From positions 1-64,000 of the forward strand of contig CALCVP010000072.1 in NCBI GenBank assembly GCA_937907705.1: 64,000 nt of DNA. The letters run 5' to 3'. Source of the DNA: an uncultured Prevotella sp. GTDB taxonomy: Bacteria; Bacteroidota; Bacteroidia; Bacteroidales; Bacteroidaceae. Below the pieces are notes generated by a model. That model was not told the origin of the DNA and made no database searches. It was given only the letters and a program-made list of their open reading frames with translations. Made by a program: the position numbers and the translations under genes. Positions 37,144 through 46,798 of the stretch are shown here, piece after piece. Within the stretch, counting starts at the first letter, position 1; every line of letters begins with the position of its first letter.

Positions 37144-37195
37144 ACAGTGCTTTTACGGGCTAAAAGCACTGCTATGGGTGGGCAAAAGCACCGTT
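37144..37195. repeat. 22-base phased repeat array E (short and degenerate)
   Basis: Clear cores start at 37144 (ACAGTGCT), 37166 (GCACTGCT) and 37188 (GCACCGTT), exactly 22 bases apart. Weaker copies lie upstream at 37058, 37078, about 37101 and 37122, with steps of 20-23. Same family as the arrays at 11688, 25916, 48610 and 58279. Confidence 0.65.
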
Positions 37196-37407
37196 GTTGG
37201 CGGTCAACAAGTTGTCAATAGTGTGCATAAACCGTATAATTCGTTGAATACCAACATGTTGTATGTTTAATGAAATAGCTTCCTTTTTTGCCGTCAACAG
37301 CCTTTTCCGTGAGAGCGAGGGCAGTTTTGAGGCTTTAAACTGTCTTGGCTTGTAAAGGAAAGAGAAAGTGTGCAATGCCCTGTTTCTTAAAAATAAAGAC
37401 AGTAAAT

Positions 37408-37438
37408 TTTGACTGACTATGAAAAATAGCTATCTTAG
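37408..37438 (+). promoter_or_regulatory. Promoter of the phosphorelay kinase gene
   Basis: TTTG (37408-37411), 19 bases, then TATCTTAG (37431-37438), one mismatch from TAnnTTTG. The leader to the ATG at 37488 is about 40 bases. It indicates housekeeping-type rather than sigma-54 expression of the kinase. Confidence 0.6.
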
Positions 37439-37487
37439 CATTCTGAAAACAGATGATTCAGTATAACACATAAGCAGAAGTAAAGAT

Positions 37488-40016
37488 ATGAAATCGACCA
37501 TTCCTGTAAAAGTAGGGGTAGGCTATGTATTGGTGTCTGCCGTTTTGGTAGTGGCTATATGGCTTATTTGCGGCAACACGCAAGAGCTGACGCGCATCAA
37601 GACGGCCGAGACTGAGTTTTCCAACCGTCGCGATATGGTAGACAGTTTGGTGTTTACCTTCTTGCAAGCCGGCAACAGTGAGCGTGCCGTCTTTTCGGGT
37701 AAGGCAGACCAATGGGACGAGTTTGACCGTGCCATGCGCCAGACTGCCCAGCTTGCCGACTCGCTCAAGCACCAGATATCAGACCCTGTCATGCAGCATA
37801 AGCTCGACACGTTGCGCCGCTTGGTCATGCGGCGGCGAGCCAACACTTTAGCTTTGATGGCCACTTTGGCACAGAACTCTACGGATGCTTACTACAAGCA
37901 GAAGGTGAAAAGCCTGCAACAGGGTAAAGACTCGGTGCTGGTGCATCCTGTGGAAACCAATGTGAAAGAGAATGATGAGGTGGTGTACGATGTGGTGCAG
38001 ACGCGTAAAGGCTTCTTCTCGCGTCTGGCTGATGCCTTCAGGCGGCAGCGTAAAGACACCGTGAGCATCCGCCGCAGCAGTGCAAAGGCGGTGGCAGACT
38101 CTGTCAGCAAGACTATCGACGTGGCGCATACCGTGGCAAGCGTGCTCGACGACATACGCCAGCAGCAAGCCCGCATGCAGCAACGCCAGCGCCGGCAGCA
38201 AGCCAACACCAGCCAGCAGCAGCTGTTGGAGAGCGTGCGCTTGGTGTCTCGTATTGAGCAATTGCTTGAAGACCTTCGCACAGATGAGCACCAATGGCTG
38301 CAACAAGCCTTTGACCACGATATAGAGGCACGCCGGCAACTGATGATAGAGTTGGTGCTGATGGCGGTAGTATCGTTGTTGGCATCGGGCATTCTGTTGC
38401 TTTTTGTGTGGCGCGACACTCATCGCGAGGCGCTGCAACGCCAGTATCTGGCAGAAGCCAAGGATGAAACCGAACGTGTGATGAACCAGCGCGAGCGCCT
38501 GTTGCTTACCATTACCCACGACATCAAAGCCCCTGTGGCATCCATATCGGGCTTTATAGAGCTGCTGTCGGAGCGCATGACCGATGCCAAGGCGCAAGAC
38601 TATCTGCACAGCATACACGCTTCTGCCACCCATCTGCTGCAACTGGTCAGCTCGCTGCTTGACTATCACCAGTTGGAGAGTGGCAAAGCCAGTGTGCATA
38701 CCGCCGAGTTTAGCCCGCAGCGGGTGGTGGCACAGTCGGTAGAAGCCCTGCAACCACAAGCCCGCCACAAGGGACTTTCCCTTGCGTTTCATGCCGATGG
38801 CATGACGCATAGCCTCTATCGGGGCGATGCGTTCCGCCTGAAACAGATAGTGGACAATCTGGTGGGCAATGCGCTTAAATACACCGCAGAGGGCAAGATA
38901 GAGGTCATGCTATCCTTGCAGGTCAATGGTTTCAGACTGACAGTGGCAGACACAGGCTGCGGCATGACACCGGATGAGTGCCGGCGCGTGTTCCAAGCCT
39001 TTACGCGTCTGCCCCAAGCACAAGGCATAGAGGGCGTAGGCTTGGGGCTGTCCATCACCCATGAGCTGGTAAACCTGCTGCATGGCACAATCCATGTACA
39101 TTCTGTCAAGGGCAAAGGCACACAGTTTGTAGTAGTGCTTCCTTGTCCGTCAACGGGTCAGCGCGTGGCAGTGGAAACCGATACCTGCGTTGCCGCTCCA
39201 CAGGCAGACAGCCATGAGGTGCCACAGTTGGCTTGCCACGATGAGATAAGGCTGATGGCGGTAGACGACAATGCCCTTCAACTGCAACTGCTCACAGAGA
39301 TGCTGCTGCGTATTTCTGGCGGACAGCTGCACCTGAAGACCTATACAGATGTGGAAGAAGCCAAGAAACACTATGATGCAACGCCTCCACAGCTTTTCTT
39401 TATCGATTTGGAGATGCCCCGGCAGAGCGGACTCAGCTTTATGAAAAGCTTGCAGCGGCATGACCATTGCCACTTGGTGGCCATGACAGCCCATGATGCG
39501 GGCATGGCAAGCAGCTTGATAGCCGAAGGCTTTGACGCCTGTCTGTTCAAGCCGTTTGACCTGCGCCAGTTGGCCACTTTGGTCAGTGGTTTGCTGCATG
39601 TGCCCCTTCAAACAGTGCCGCCACAGCCCAAGCGGCATGCAGCTTCTGCCGTGTCGCCTGCCCGCCGGTGGCTACAACCCCTGTTGGCCTTTGCCGATGG
39701 CGACGCTGCGGCAGAGCAAGCCATTCTCGGCAGCTTCTTTACTGAGCTGGATGCCTATGTAGCGGCACTGCGGGATGCTGCCCGCACCGACGACACTGAC
39801 GCCATGCGCCGCATTGCCCACAAGGCTATGCCTGTGCTCAAGCAGATAGGTTCGCCGGCGGTGGCAGTGTTGCAGGCTCTTACCGCTGCCCATATCCATA
39901 AGCTGACGCCCCCCCAGCGTCAGGCTTTCTGCCAAAAAGCCATGGAAGAAATAGCCCGGCTGCAAGCCTTGAAACCGCAGGTAGACGAGGAGTATGGCAA
40001 CGTCAATAAAGCTTAA
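37488..40016 (+). CDS. Hybrid sensor histidine kinase with receiver and HPt domains
   Basis: The 842-residue membrane kinase has a first transmembrane helix at about 7-28, a sensor region of about 250 residues rich in Gln, Arg and Ala and predicted helical (probably periplasmic), and a second helix at about 285-308. The HisKA domain has phospho-His344 in LTITHDIKAPVASISGF; the ATPase domain has DNLVGNALKYT, ADTGCGM and GVGLGLSIT. A receiver domain follows with Asp640 in FFIDLEMPRQSG, then a C-terminal HPt domain with His778 in RRIAHKAMPVLKQIGS. A complete internal His-Asp-His relay needs a separate receiver as final acceptor; the sigma-54 regulator at 34485 is the nearest candidate. The signal is unknown. 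Confidence 0.92.
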   Translation: MKSTIPVKVGVGYVLVSAVLVVAIWLICGNTQELTRIKTAETEFSNRRDMVDSLVFTFLQAGNSERAVFSGKADQWDEFDRAMRQTAQLADSLKHQISDPVMQHKLDTLRRLVMRRRANTLALMATLAQNSTDAYYKQKVKSLQQGKDSVLVHPVETNVKENDEVVYDVVQTRKGFFSRLADAFRRQRKDTVSIRRSSAKAVADSVSKTIDVAHTVASVLDDIRQQQARMQQRQRRQQANTSQQQLLESVRLVSRIEQLLEDLRTDEHQWLQQAFDHDIEARRQLMIELVLMAVVSLLASGILLLFVWRDTHREALQRQYLAEAKDETERVMNQRERLLLTITHDIKAPVASISGFIELLSERMTDAKAQDYLHSIHASATHLLQLVSSLLDYHQLESGKASVHTAEFSPQRVVAQSVEALQPQARHKGLSLAFHADGMTHSLYRGDAFRLKQIVDNLVGNALKYTAEGKIEVMLSLQVNGFRLTVADTGCGMTPDECRRVFQAFTRLPQAQGIEGVGLGLSITHELVNLLHGTIHVHSVKGKGTQFVVVLPCPSTGQRVAVETDTCVAAPQADSHEVPQLACHDEIRLMAVDDNALQLQLLTEMLLRISGGQLHLKTYTDVEEAKKHYDATPPQLFFIDLEMPRQSGLSFMKSLQRHDHCHLVAMTAHDAGMASSLIAEGFDACLFKPFDLRQLATLVSGLLHVPLQTVPPQPKRHAASAVSPARRWLQPLLAFADGDAAAEQAILGSFFTELDAYVAALRDAARTDDTDAMRRIAHKAMPVLKQIGSPAVAVLQALTAAHIHKLTPPQRQAFCQKAMEEIARLQALKPQVDEEYGNVNKA

Positions 40017-40066
40017 CACACAGCATGATTGAAGGCAGGAAAGCAGGTGTTTTGGCCAAGTTTAGC

Positions 40067-40074
40067 TATCTTTG
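40067..40074 (+). promoter_or_regulatory. -7 element directly before the M15 lipoprotein start
   Basis: TATCTTTG matches the consensus but ends only four bases before the ATG at 40079, and no TTTG lies 19-20 bases upstream. If used, the message would be leaderless or start at the ATG; otherwise the gene is read from the kinase gene upstream. Confidence 0.35.
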
Positions 40075-40078
40075 CAGC

Positions 40079-40882
40079 ATGATACATTGTTTTAAGTTCT
40101 ATTTATTATTGCTCACAGCCTGCTTGGCCATGGCTTGTCAAGCCCATACACCACGTTCGCAGGTAACCACCAAAGCTGCTGCACGGCACGATACCGCCAC
40201 TGCTGCACGCACAGTAGCCTTCACTGCTGAGCAGAAGCAGCTCCAGCAGTGGCAGGCGGGCACCACTGTGAGTCTCAAGAGCGTTGAAGCGTATGGCTTG
40301 CAGCGCTGTTTCATGGCAGAGAAGATAAGCAATCGTGTGTTTGCCCGCATGCAGGGCCGCTCCTACAAGAGCTATTGCACCGTGCCACGCAGCGCATTGC
40401 GCTATGTCAAGGTGTTGCACTATAACCTCAAGGGCGACATCTGTCTGGGCGAATTGGTGGGCCATCAGAGCATCAGTGCCGACTTGGTGGCTATCTTCAA
40501 GCAACTTTTTGAAGCGCATTACCCCATTGAGCGCATGGTATTGATAGACAATTACGGAGCAGACGACGAGCTGTCTATGAACCACAACAATACATCATGT
40601 TTCAACTTCCGCTATGTGGAAGGCACCAAAGTGCTCTCCAACCACAGTCAGGGCAAGGCTATCGACATCAATCCACTGTACAATCCGATGGTGAGAAAGC
40701 GCAAAGACGGCACGCTCTTTGTAAGTCCGGCAGCAGGAAAACCCTATGCCAAGCGTACCAAGCACTTTAAGTATAAGATAGATACAGCAGACCTTTGCTA
40801 CCAGCTCTTTACGTGTCACGGATTCAAATGGGGCGGCAGTTGGCGTCATACCAAGGATTACCAGCACTTTGAAAAGCAGTAA
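40079..40882 (+). CDS. M15 family (VanY/D-Ala-D-Ala carboxypeptidase-like) peptidase lipoprotein
   Basis: With the ATG at 40079 the product is 267 residues and begins with a lipoprotein signal, the lipobox being LAMAC before a Gln. The frame is open from 40025, but those 18 extra residues would bury the signal peptide. The M15 zinc site is visible as NHSQGKAIDINPLYNP (His and Asp ligands) and WRHTKDYQHFE (third His with the preceding Asp). Family members trim peptidoglycan stem peptides or short peptides. It is expected on the periplasmic face of a membrane and may share a transcript with the kinase gene 62 bases upstream. Confidence 0.85.
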   Translation: MIHCFKFYLLLLTACLAMACQAHTPRSQVTTKAAARHDTATAARTVAFTAEQKQLQQWQAGTTVSLKSVEAYGLQRCFMAEKISNRVFARMQGRSYKSYCTVPRSALRYVKVLHYNLKGDICLGELVGHQSISADLVAIFKQLFEAHYPIERMVLIDNYGADDELSMNHNNTSCFNFRYVEGTKVLSNHSQGKAIDINPLYNPMVRKRKDGTLFVSPAAGKPYAKRTKHFKYKIDTADLCYQLFTCHGFKWGGSWRHTKDYQHFEKQ

Positions 40883-40985
40883 GCGAGAGGAAAAGAACTG
40901 GTACTCCCCCTCGACAACAGCGGTGAAGGTGAAACAGAACAGCAAAAAATACATTGTATTATAGTGCGAATGTGGATATTTTTGC

Positions 40986-40993
40986 TAATTTTG
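40986..40993 (+). promoter_or_regulatory. -7 element of the HTCS gene
   Basis: TAATTTTG matches TAnnTTTG, 32 bases before the ATG at 41026. No good -33 element at the normal distance was found, which may indicate activator dependence. Confidence 0.45.
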
Positions 40994-41025
40994 TAAACCC
41001 AAACACGCAATCTTAACCTTAAAAC

Positions 41026-44000
41026 ATGCACTTTAAAAGACAGATAACTCCCTATATATTACGGTATCTATGGCTCTTGCTGCTTGTGCTTTTTGTGAAG
41101 ACAGCTACTGCCGTCACAGTAGAATTCAGACAATTGGATACCAACAACGGTTTGGCAAGCAGCCAAATCAACTGCATATTCAAAGACCGTAGCGGTTATT
41201 TGTGGATGGGCACACCCACAGGATTGAGCCGCTTTGATGGCTTCAGGTTCAAGAACTTCTGCTTTAACGGTAACGACAAGACTTCTGTGCGCAGCAACAC
41301 GATTGAAGACATCGTACAAGATGCTGACGGACAACTGTGGGTCGGCACCAACGAAGGCTATTGCATATACGACCCTACAACCGAAAAGTTTAACAGAAAG
41401 CCTGAAACATGGATGGCAGAAAAAGGCATGTCAGGCGTGCCCGGCAGGGTATTTGCCGACGGGCAGCACAACCTTTGGATAGCTGTCAATGGCAAAGGCT
41501 GTTATGTGTACTATGCCAAGACCCGCACACCCCATCTGTTTACTATGGGCAAAGGGCGGAACCAACTGCCTTTTGGCGTTGTTACCGATATTACACAAAG
41601 GGGCGCTTCTATCGTGGTAACTTATGACAATGGCACCATGATAAGGCTTGACCCGGAGCGGAAACGTGTGGTGTGGGTCAATACCACATTGGCACAAAAC
41701 CGCAGTTTGGGCAAAAACCAGACTTATGAGACCTATATAGATACGCGCTACAACTACTGGGTACTGTCCAATAACGTGTCAATGGTCTACTCATCGGCAG
41801 AGAAACGCTGGTTTGACAATGCCGCCGACTATCTGCGCCACGTAGGTATCAACTGCCAAGTAGAGCGGTTAAACGTCAAGGCTGTGGCAGAAGACAGGCA
41901 GCAACAGTTATGGATAGCTACCGAACACGAGGGACTTTTTGTGGTCAATAGGCGGCAGCACACCATTGAACACTATACTTACACCTACGGTTCGCCCAAC
42001 ACGCTGCCCGACAACACGCTGCAAACGCTTTATCAAGACAATGACAATGGCATGTGGATAGGCACGTACAAGAATGGCGTAGCCTACTACTCGCCACAGC
42101 TTTCGCGCTATAAGTTAGTGTCATTGGGCGATATTTGCACCATTACACAAGACCTGCAAGGCAATTACTGGTGCGGAACCAACGATGCAGGACTGGTGTG
42201 CTATAATCCCTATACGGGCAAATCTGTGCGTTTGGGCAAAGATATTACCCATTTGGGAACTGATGTTGTGGTAAGCAGTCTGCGGGCATCAGACGGCAGT
42301 TTGTGGTTCGGCACCTTCAATGGCGGCATGGTTCATTATGCCAATGGCATCTTTACGGCTTATAAAAAGGAACCGGGCAGGTTGGCAAACAACAGTGTAT
42401 GGAGTCTGACAGAAGACAAAAGGGGCAACATCTGGATAGGAACTTTGGGCAGCGGACTGCAAGTGCTGAAGCCCAAGACAGGGCAATTCATCACCGTCAA
42501 CAACCAAAACAGCAAGCTGACATCTAATTATATAGCTACGCTTTGCACCGACCGCAATGGCAATATCATAGCGGGCCACTCGCAAGGTGTGTCTGTTATC
42601 AATGCCGTCAGCCTGCAAATAACCAATATTGCGGCTTCTACCAATGGTCAGAGCTTTGACAGCAGGGCTGTCAATGATGTGTTTGTAGACCGCAGAGGGC
42701 TTATCTGGTGCGCCACTATGGGTGGTGTCAACATCTATGACCCTGTCAGCAAGAAAATATATCGGCTGGCATCGCCCTCGCAGATGGCATGTAGCGTGGC
42801 AGAAGACCGCATGGGCAATGTGTGGGTAACCTTTGATCACGGGGCACAAGAAGTGAAAGTAACACGCAAGGGTAACCTTGAATGGGACTTCTTTGCCACT
42901 AATTTTGATGAGCTGGACGGGTTGCAGAAGCGCCGTTTCAATCTTCGAAGCATCATGCTCGATGCAAATGGCAATATCATCATGGGCGGGCAAGACGGTA
43001 TCAACATCATTCCGCCTACTCCGCAAACGGTGCAAACAACGAATGCGAAGGTGTTGTTTAGCGGCTTGGTGCTCTTTGATCATCTTGTCAATGTGGGCGA
43101 AGAGTTCAATGGTTCCGTTATAACAGAACAGGACATCAACAGCAGTCGCATGCTGCGTTTGCGCCACTCGGACAACACCTTCACCCTGCTGTTGGCGTCA
43201 GACCGCATCAGTGTGCCGCAGAAAGTGCGCTTTCAGTATCGGATGGAGGGCGTAAACGATGGCAAATGGATGCTTACTTATGCCTCACAACCCAGCATAA
43301 CGTTTACCAATCTCTCATCAGGCACTTACAAGTTGCAGGTTAAAGTGGTGAACAGAGATGGCACAGTAAGCCGCGAAATCTCACAACTTACCATTGTAAT
43401 AGACCCTCCTTTCTGGCTTTCAGCATGGGCATTTGCCATTTATGTCATCCTTATTGTGCTGGTAGTGTGGCTCATTTGGCGCTTCACCATTTATCAACAG
43501 CTGGAAAAAATGAAGATAGAGCAGATACAGAAAGAGGCTGAACGCAATCGCAAACTGGATGAAATGAAGCTTACATTCCTTACCAGTGTGAGTCACGAAT
43601 TGCGCACTCCGCTCGCTCTTGTCATCTCTCCATTGAAGGCTATGCTTGAAAAGGAGCAGGATAAAGGCAAGCTACAGCAGCTCAACTTGATACTTCGCAA
43701 TGCCAACAGGCTGCTCAATTTGGTGAACCAAACGCTCGACCTGCGCATGATAGAGAAGAAAAAGGCAGAGCTAAATCTGCACAATGGCGATATTGTTGGC
43801 TTCGTGCGCGACATCTGCAACGCCCATACAAGACTCTCACAGAAGCAAATCAAGTTTACGTTTACATCGACTGTGCCTTGTCTGAACATGTCATTCGATG
43901 ATGACAAAGTGTACAAGATAGCCAACAATCTGCTCTCCAATGCATTCAAGTTTACGCCAAGCGGCGGGCAGATAGCAGTGTCTCTGGGCACCACTCCGCC

Positions 44001-45144
44001 CCTCTCGACCAGTGCTACCAACCTTCCTGTAACGGTAACGCTGCGTGTGGCAGACACGGGAGCGGGCATCAGCGATGCCGACAAGACCTATGTGTTTGAC
44101 CGGTTCTATCAAGCCCACAATCAGACTCGTACGCCTTTTGGCGGCAATGGCATAGGTCTGAATCTCGTGAAAGAGTTTACTGCATTGCATGGCGGTACCG
44201 TCAGCGTAGCCGATAACCCTGGAGGCGGCACTGTGTTTACCGTCTCTTTGCCGTATAGGCTGGATGAAACGCTGCCTGACCTCAATGCAGATAGCGACCC
44301 GTTGACTGTCAACAGCGTACAGAATGAATCGGCAAGCGAGGAACAGCAGGTATTGATGGACGATGCAAACGACCGCTTGCGCCGTGGCGAATATGAGGTG
44401 TTGCTGGTGGATGACAGTGATGATTTCTTGCAGTTTGTAACCAGTCAGTTGCAGGAAATATATAAAGTGCGCACCGCGCACAATGGTATAGAGGCCCTGA
44501 AGTTAGTGGGTGAGCACAAGCCTGACATCATCTTGAGCGATGTGATGATGCCGGAGATGGACGGCAATGAGCTTTGCCGTGCCATAAAAGGTAATCCAAA
44601 GACAGAGAGAATACCTTTTGTGATGCTCACGGCACGCCTCTCTACCAACTGTAAAATTGAGGGATTGACCAACGGGGCGGATGATTATATCACCAAGCCC
44701 TTTAACTTTGACTTGCTCAACTTGCGCATAGGCAACCTGCTGAAGTGGCATAATGCTACGCCGGTGGGCGAGAAGATGGACCCGAAAATAAAGCAACAGG
44801 AGATTACTTCATTGGATGAGCAACTGGTGGAGGATGCCACCCGCTATGTAGAAGCACACTTGTCTGACTCTGAACTCTCAGTAGAGACCATGAGCGAAGA
44901 GCTGTCCATGTCTCGTGTTCATCTCTATAAGCGCTTGCTGTCGGCCACAGGCAACACCCCGTCAGAGTTTATTCGCCTTGTCAGACTGCGCCATGCGGAG
45001 CAGCTTTTGCGCAACAGCCAGCTCAATGTGAGCGAAGTGGCGTATCGGGTGGGTTTCAATAATCCCCGTTATTTCTCGAAATACTTTAAGGAGTTGTATG
45101 GAGTAATGCCCTCACAATACCGCAAGCAGGGCACTGCTGAGTAA
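41026..45144 (+). CDS. Hybrid two-component system (HTCS) regulator
   Basis: The 1372-residue single-chain sensor-regulator has a signal anchor at the N-terminus. A periplasmic double beta-propeller of Reg_prop repeats follows (for example DRSGYLWMGTPTGLSRFDG, DADGQLWVGTNEGYCIYD, DKRGNIWIGTLGSGLQVL), then a Y_Y_Y domain ending near residue 790. After one transmembrane helix (about 800-822) come HisKA (His855 region, SVSHELRTPLALVISPLKAML), ATPase (NNLLSNAFKFTPSGG, GGNGIGLNLVKEF), receiver (ILSDVMMPEMDG, Asp near 1170) and AraC-type DNA-binding domains (about 1265-1372). HTCS proteins usually sense oligosaccharides and control a polysaccharide utilisation locus. No SusC/SusD or glycosidase genes are nearby, so its target is not visible here. 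Confidence 0.95.
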   Translation: MHFKRQITPYILRYLWLLLLVLFVKTATAVTVEFRQLDTNNGLASSQINCIFKDRSGYLWMGTPTGLSRFDGFRFKNFCFNGNDKTSVRSNTIEDIVQDADGQLWVGTNEGYCIYDPTTEKFNRKPETWMAEKGMSGVPGRVFADGQHNLWIAVNGKGCYVYYAKTRTPHLFTMGKGRNQLPFGVVTDITQRGASIVVTYDNGTMIRLDPERKRVVWVNTTLAQNRSLGKNQTYETYIDTRYNYWVLSNNVSMVYSSAEKRWFDNAADYLRHVGINCQVERLNVKAVAEDRQQQLWIATEHEGLFVVNRRQHTIEHYTYTYGSPNTLPDNTLQTLYQDNDNGMWIGTYKNGVAYYSPQLSRYKLVSLGDICTITQDLQGNYWCGTNDAGLVCYNPYTGKSVRLGKDITHLGTDVVVSSLRASDGSLWFGTFNGGMVHYANGIFTAYKKEPGRLANNSVWSLTEDKRGNIWIGTLGSGLQVLKPKTGQFITVNNQNSKLTSNYIATLCTDRNGNIIAGHSQGVSVINAVSLQITNIAASTNGQSFDSRAVNDVFVDRRGLIWCATMGGVNIYDPVSKKIYRLASPSQMACSVAEDRMGNVWVTFDHGAQEVKVTRKGNLEWDFFATNFDELDGLQKRRFNLRSIMLDANGNIIMGGQDGINIIPPTPQTVQTTNAKVLFSGLVLFDHLVNVGEEFNGSVITEQDINSSRMLRLRHSDNTFTLLLASDRISVPQKVRFQYRMEGVNDGKWMLTYASQPSITFTNLSSGTYKLQVKVVNRDGTVSREISQLTIVIDPPFWLSAWAFAIYVILIVLVVWLIWRFTIYQQLEKMKIEQIQKEAERNRKLDEMKLTFLTSVSHELRTPLALVISPLKAMLEKEQDKGKLQQLNLILRNANRLLNLVNQTLDLRMIEKKKAELNLHNGDIVGFVRDICNAHTRLSQKQIKFTFTSTVPCLNMSFDDDKVYKIANNLLSNAFKFTPSGGQIAVSLGTTPPLSTSATNLPVTVTLRVADTGAGISDADKTYVFDRFYQAHNQTRTPFGGNGIGLNLVKEFTALHGGTVSVADNPGGGTVFTVSLPYRLDETLPDLNADSDPLTVNSVQNESASEEQQVLMDDANDRLRRGEYEVLLVDDSDDFLQFVTSQLQEIYKVRTAHNGIEALKLVGEHKPDIILSDVMMPEMDGNELCRAIKGNPKTERIPFVMLTARLSTNCKIEGLTNGADDYITKPFNFDLLNLRIGNLLKWHNATPVGEKMDPKIKQQEITSLDEQLVEDATRYVEAHLSDSELSVETMSEELSMSRVHLYKRLLSATGNTPSEFIRLVRLRHAEQLLRNSQLNVSEVAYRVGFNNPRYFSKYFKELYGVMPSQYRKQGTAE

Positions 45145-45159
45145 GGGTTGCTCCATGAG

Positions 45160-45224
45160 AGCAGATGTATTGGCTATGCAGACAAGTTCAATTGGAGCCT
45201 GTCTGTATAGCCAATACATCTGCT
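45160..45224 (+). terminator. Long hairpin after the HTCS gene
   Basis: About 25 base pairs form between 45160-45186 and 45197-45224, including AGCAGATGTATTGGCTAT and its complement. The structure is very stable but lacks a T-run. It lies 16 bases past the stop. Confidence 0.7.
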
Positions 45225-45273
45225 GAACAGGTCAAATGAAATGCAGAATAGCAATTAACAAGAAACAATAGGT

Positions 45274-46638
45274 ATGCAATTATTCAAGAAAAAGTATCAA
45301 ATGCACTATAAGGCGCTGCTTTCTTTGGGCGTTCCGATAGTGATAGGACAAGTAGGAAACATTATTTTGGGCTTTGCGGATACGCTGATGGTGGGTCATC
45401 ATAGTGTGCTTGAGCTGGGTGCTGCCAGCTTTGTAAACACGATGTTTGCCCTCTTTTTGGTGTTTGCCATGGGCTTTTCGTACAGCGTAACCCCCGAAGT
45501 GGGCAGCATGTTTGGGCGTGGCGAACATGAGAAAATAGGTCCTTTCATGCGCAATGCGCTGGCAGCCAATGGCATGTTGGCCTTGATATTGTTGGCAGTG
45601 TTGGCAGTTTTTTACCTCTGTTTGCCGTTGATGGGGCAGCCTGAAGAGCTGCTGCCGCTGATGCTTCCCTATCTGCTGATACTGATAGTGTCTATCCCTT
45701 TCATGTGCGTATTTAACACCTTCAAGCAGTTTTTCGATGCTATCGGCAATACCAAGACGCCTATGACGGTGATGGTTGGCGGCAATGTGATGAACATTGT
45801 GGGCAATTATGTACTGATTTACGGTAAGTGTGGACTGCCGGAATTAGGCCTTTTGGGTGCCGGTATGTCCACTTTGCTCTCCCGTATCATGATGACCGTG
45901 GCTCTTTGCACGATCTATCTCGGTGTGAAACGCTATCGTGTCTATGCCCACGGGCTGCTGCACAGCAAGTTCAGTGCAGCCGCTTTTCGCCATGTCAACG
46001 CCCTTAGCTGGCCCTTGGCGCTGCAAATGGGCATGGAAGCAGGGGCGTTCTCTTTGGTGTCTGTCTTCGTAGGATGGATTGGGGCTACAGCTTTGGCAGC
46101 GCATCAAGTGATGCTTACCCTCTCTCAAGTGTTCTATATGGTCTATTATGGATTGGGGGCTGCGGTGGCGGTACGCACCAGTTATTTCAACGGTCGTAAG
46201 GACTTTGCTGCTGCCAAGGTCAATGCTATGGCGGGTTTCCATATCATTCTGTGGGTAGCATGCCTGGCATCGGTTCCTATTTTCATGCTTCGCCATACGG
46301 TAAGCTATTGGTTTACCGACAGCGCAGACGTGGCACAGCTGGTAGCTGTTACGATATTTCCGCTTATTGCCTACCAGTTTGGCGACGGTATGCAGTGCTG
46401 TTATTCCAATGCCATGCGTGGTGTGGCAGACGTGAAGCCCATGATGTATATCTCGTTTTTCTCTTATTTCATCATGTCATTGCCGTTCAGCTGGCTGTTC
46501 GGCATACATTGGGGCTATGGCTTGCCCGGCATTTGGTGGGCGTTTCCTATCAGCTTGATTTGTGCCGGTGTACTTTACTATACTTTCTTTCAGCGCAAGT
46601 TGCGCCGCGAAGCGGCGGCTGCCGGTGTGGAGTTGTAG
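45274..46638 (+). CDS. MATE family efflux transporter
   Basis: The 454-residue inner-membrane protein has about twelve hydrophobic segments and the MATE arrangement of two similar halves, with conserved stretches GVPIVIGQVGNIILGFADTLMVGH near the start, GNVMNIVGNYVLIYG in the first half, and a GAAVAVRTSYFNGRKDFAAAK segment in the second. MATE proteins export drugs or metabolic cations in exchange for sodium or protons. The substrate cannot be predicted. It stands between two terminator-like hairpins and so is probably transcribed alone. Confidence 0.93.
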   Translation: MQLFKKKYQMHYKALLSLGVPIVIGQVGNIILGFADTLMVGHHSVLELGAASFVNTMFALFLVFAMGFSYSVTPEVGSMFGRGEHEKIGPFMRNALAANGMLALILLAVLAVFYLCLPLMGQPEELLPLMLPYLLILIVSIPFMCVFNTFKQFFDAIGNTKTPMTVMVGGNVMNIVGNYVLIYGKCGLPELGLLGAGMSTLLSRIMMTVALCTIYLGVKRYRVYAHGLLHSKFSAAAFRHVNALSWPLALQMGMEAGAFSLVSVFVGWIGATALAAHQVMLTLSQVFYMVYYGLGAAVAVRTSYFNGRKDFAAAKVNAMAGFHIILWVACLASVPIFMLRHTVSYWFTDSADVAQLVAVTIFPLIAYQFGDGMQCCYSNAMRGVADVKPMMYISFFSYFIMSLPFSWLFGIHWGYGLPGIWWAFPISLICAGVLYYTFFQRKLRREAAAAGVEL

Positions 46639-46708
46639 GCAATCATTGGTTTTCTTGTACTGAAACAAATGACTGCCAGCGGTTCACAGCTGCCGCTTAA
46701 CTATACAG

Positions 46709-46755
46709 AAAGCGGCGGAAACGAGGGTATTAAACCCTTGCTTCCGCCGCTTTTT
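46709..46755. terminator. Bidirectional terminator between MATE and Omp28-like genes
   Basis: AAAGCGGCGGAA (46709-46720) pairs with TTCCGCCGCTTT (46742-46753), with an inner GAGGGT/AACCCTT stem and a T-run. It lies between converging genes. Confidence 0.9.
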
Positions 46756-46798
46756 CATTGTATAAGATGCCTAAACAAGGCTCCGTCTACTATTCCTT

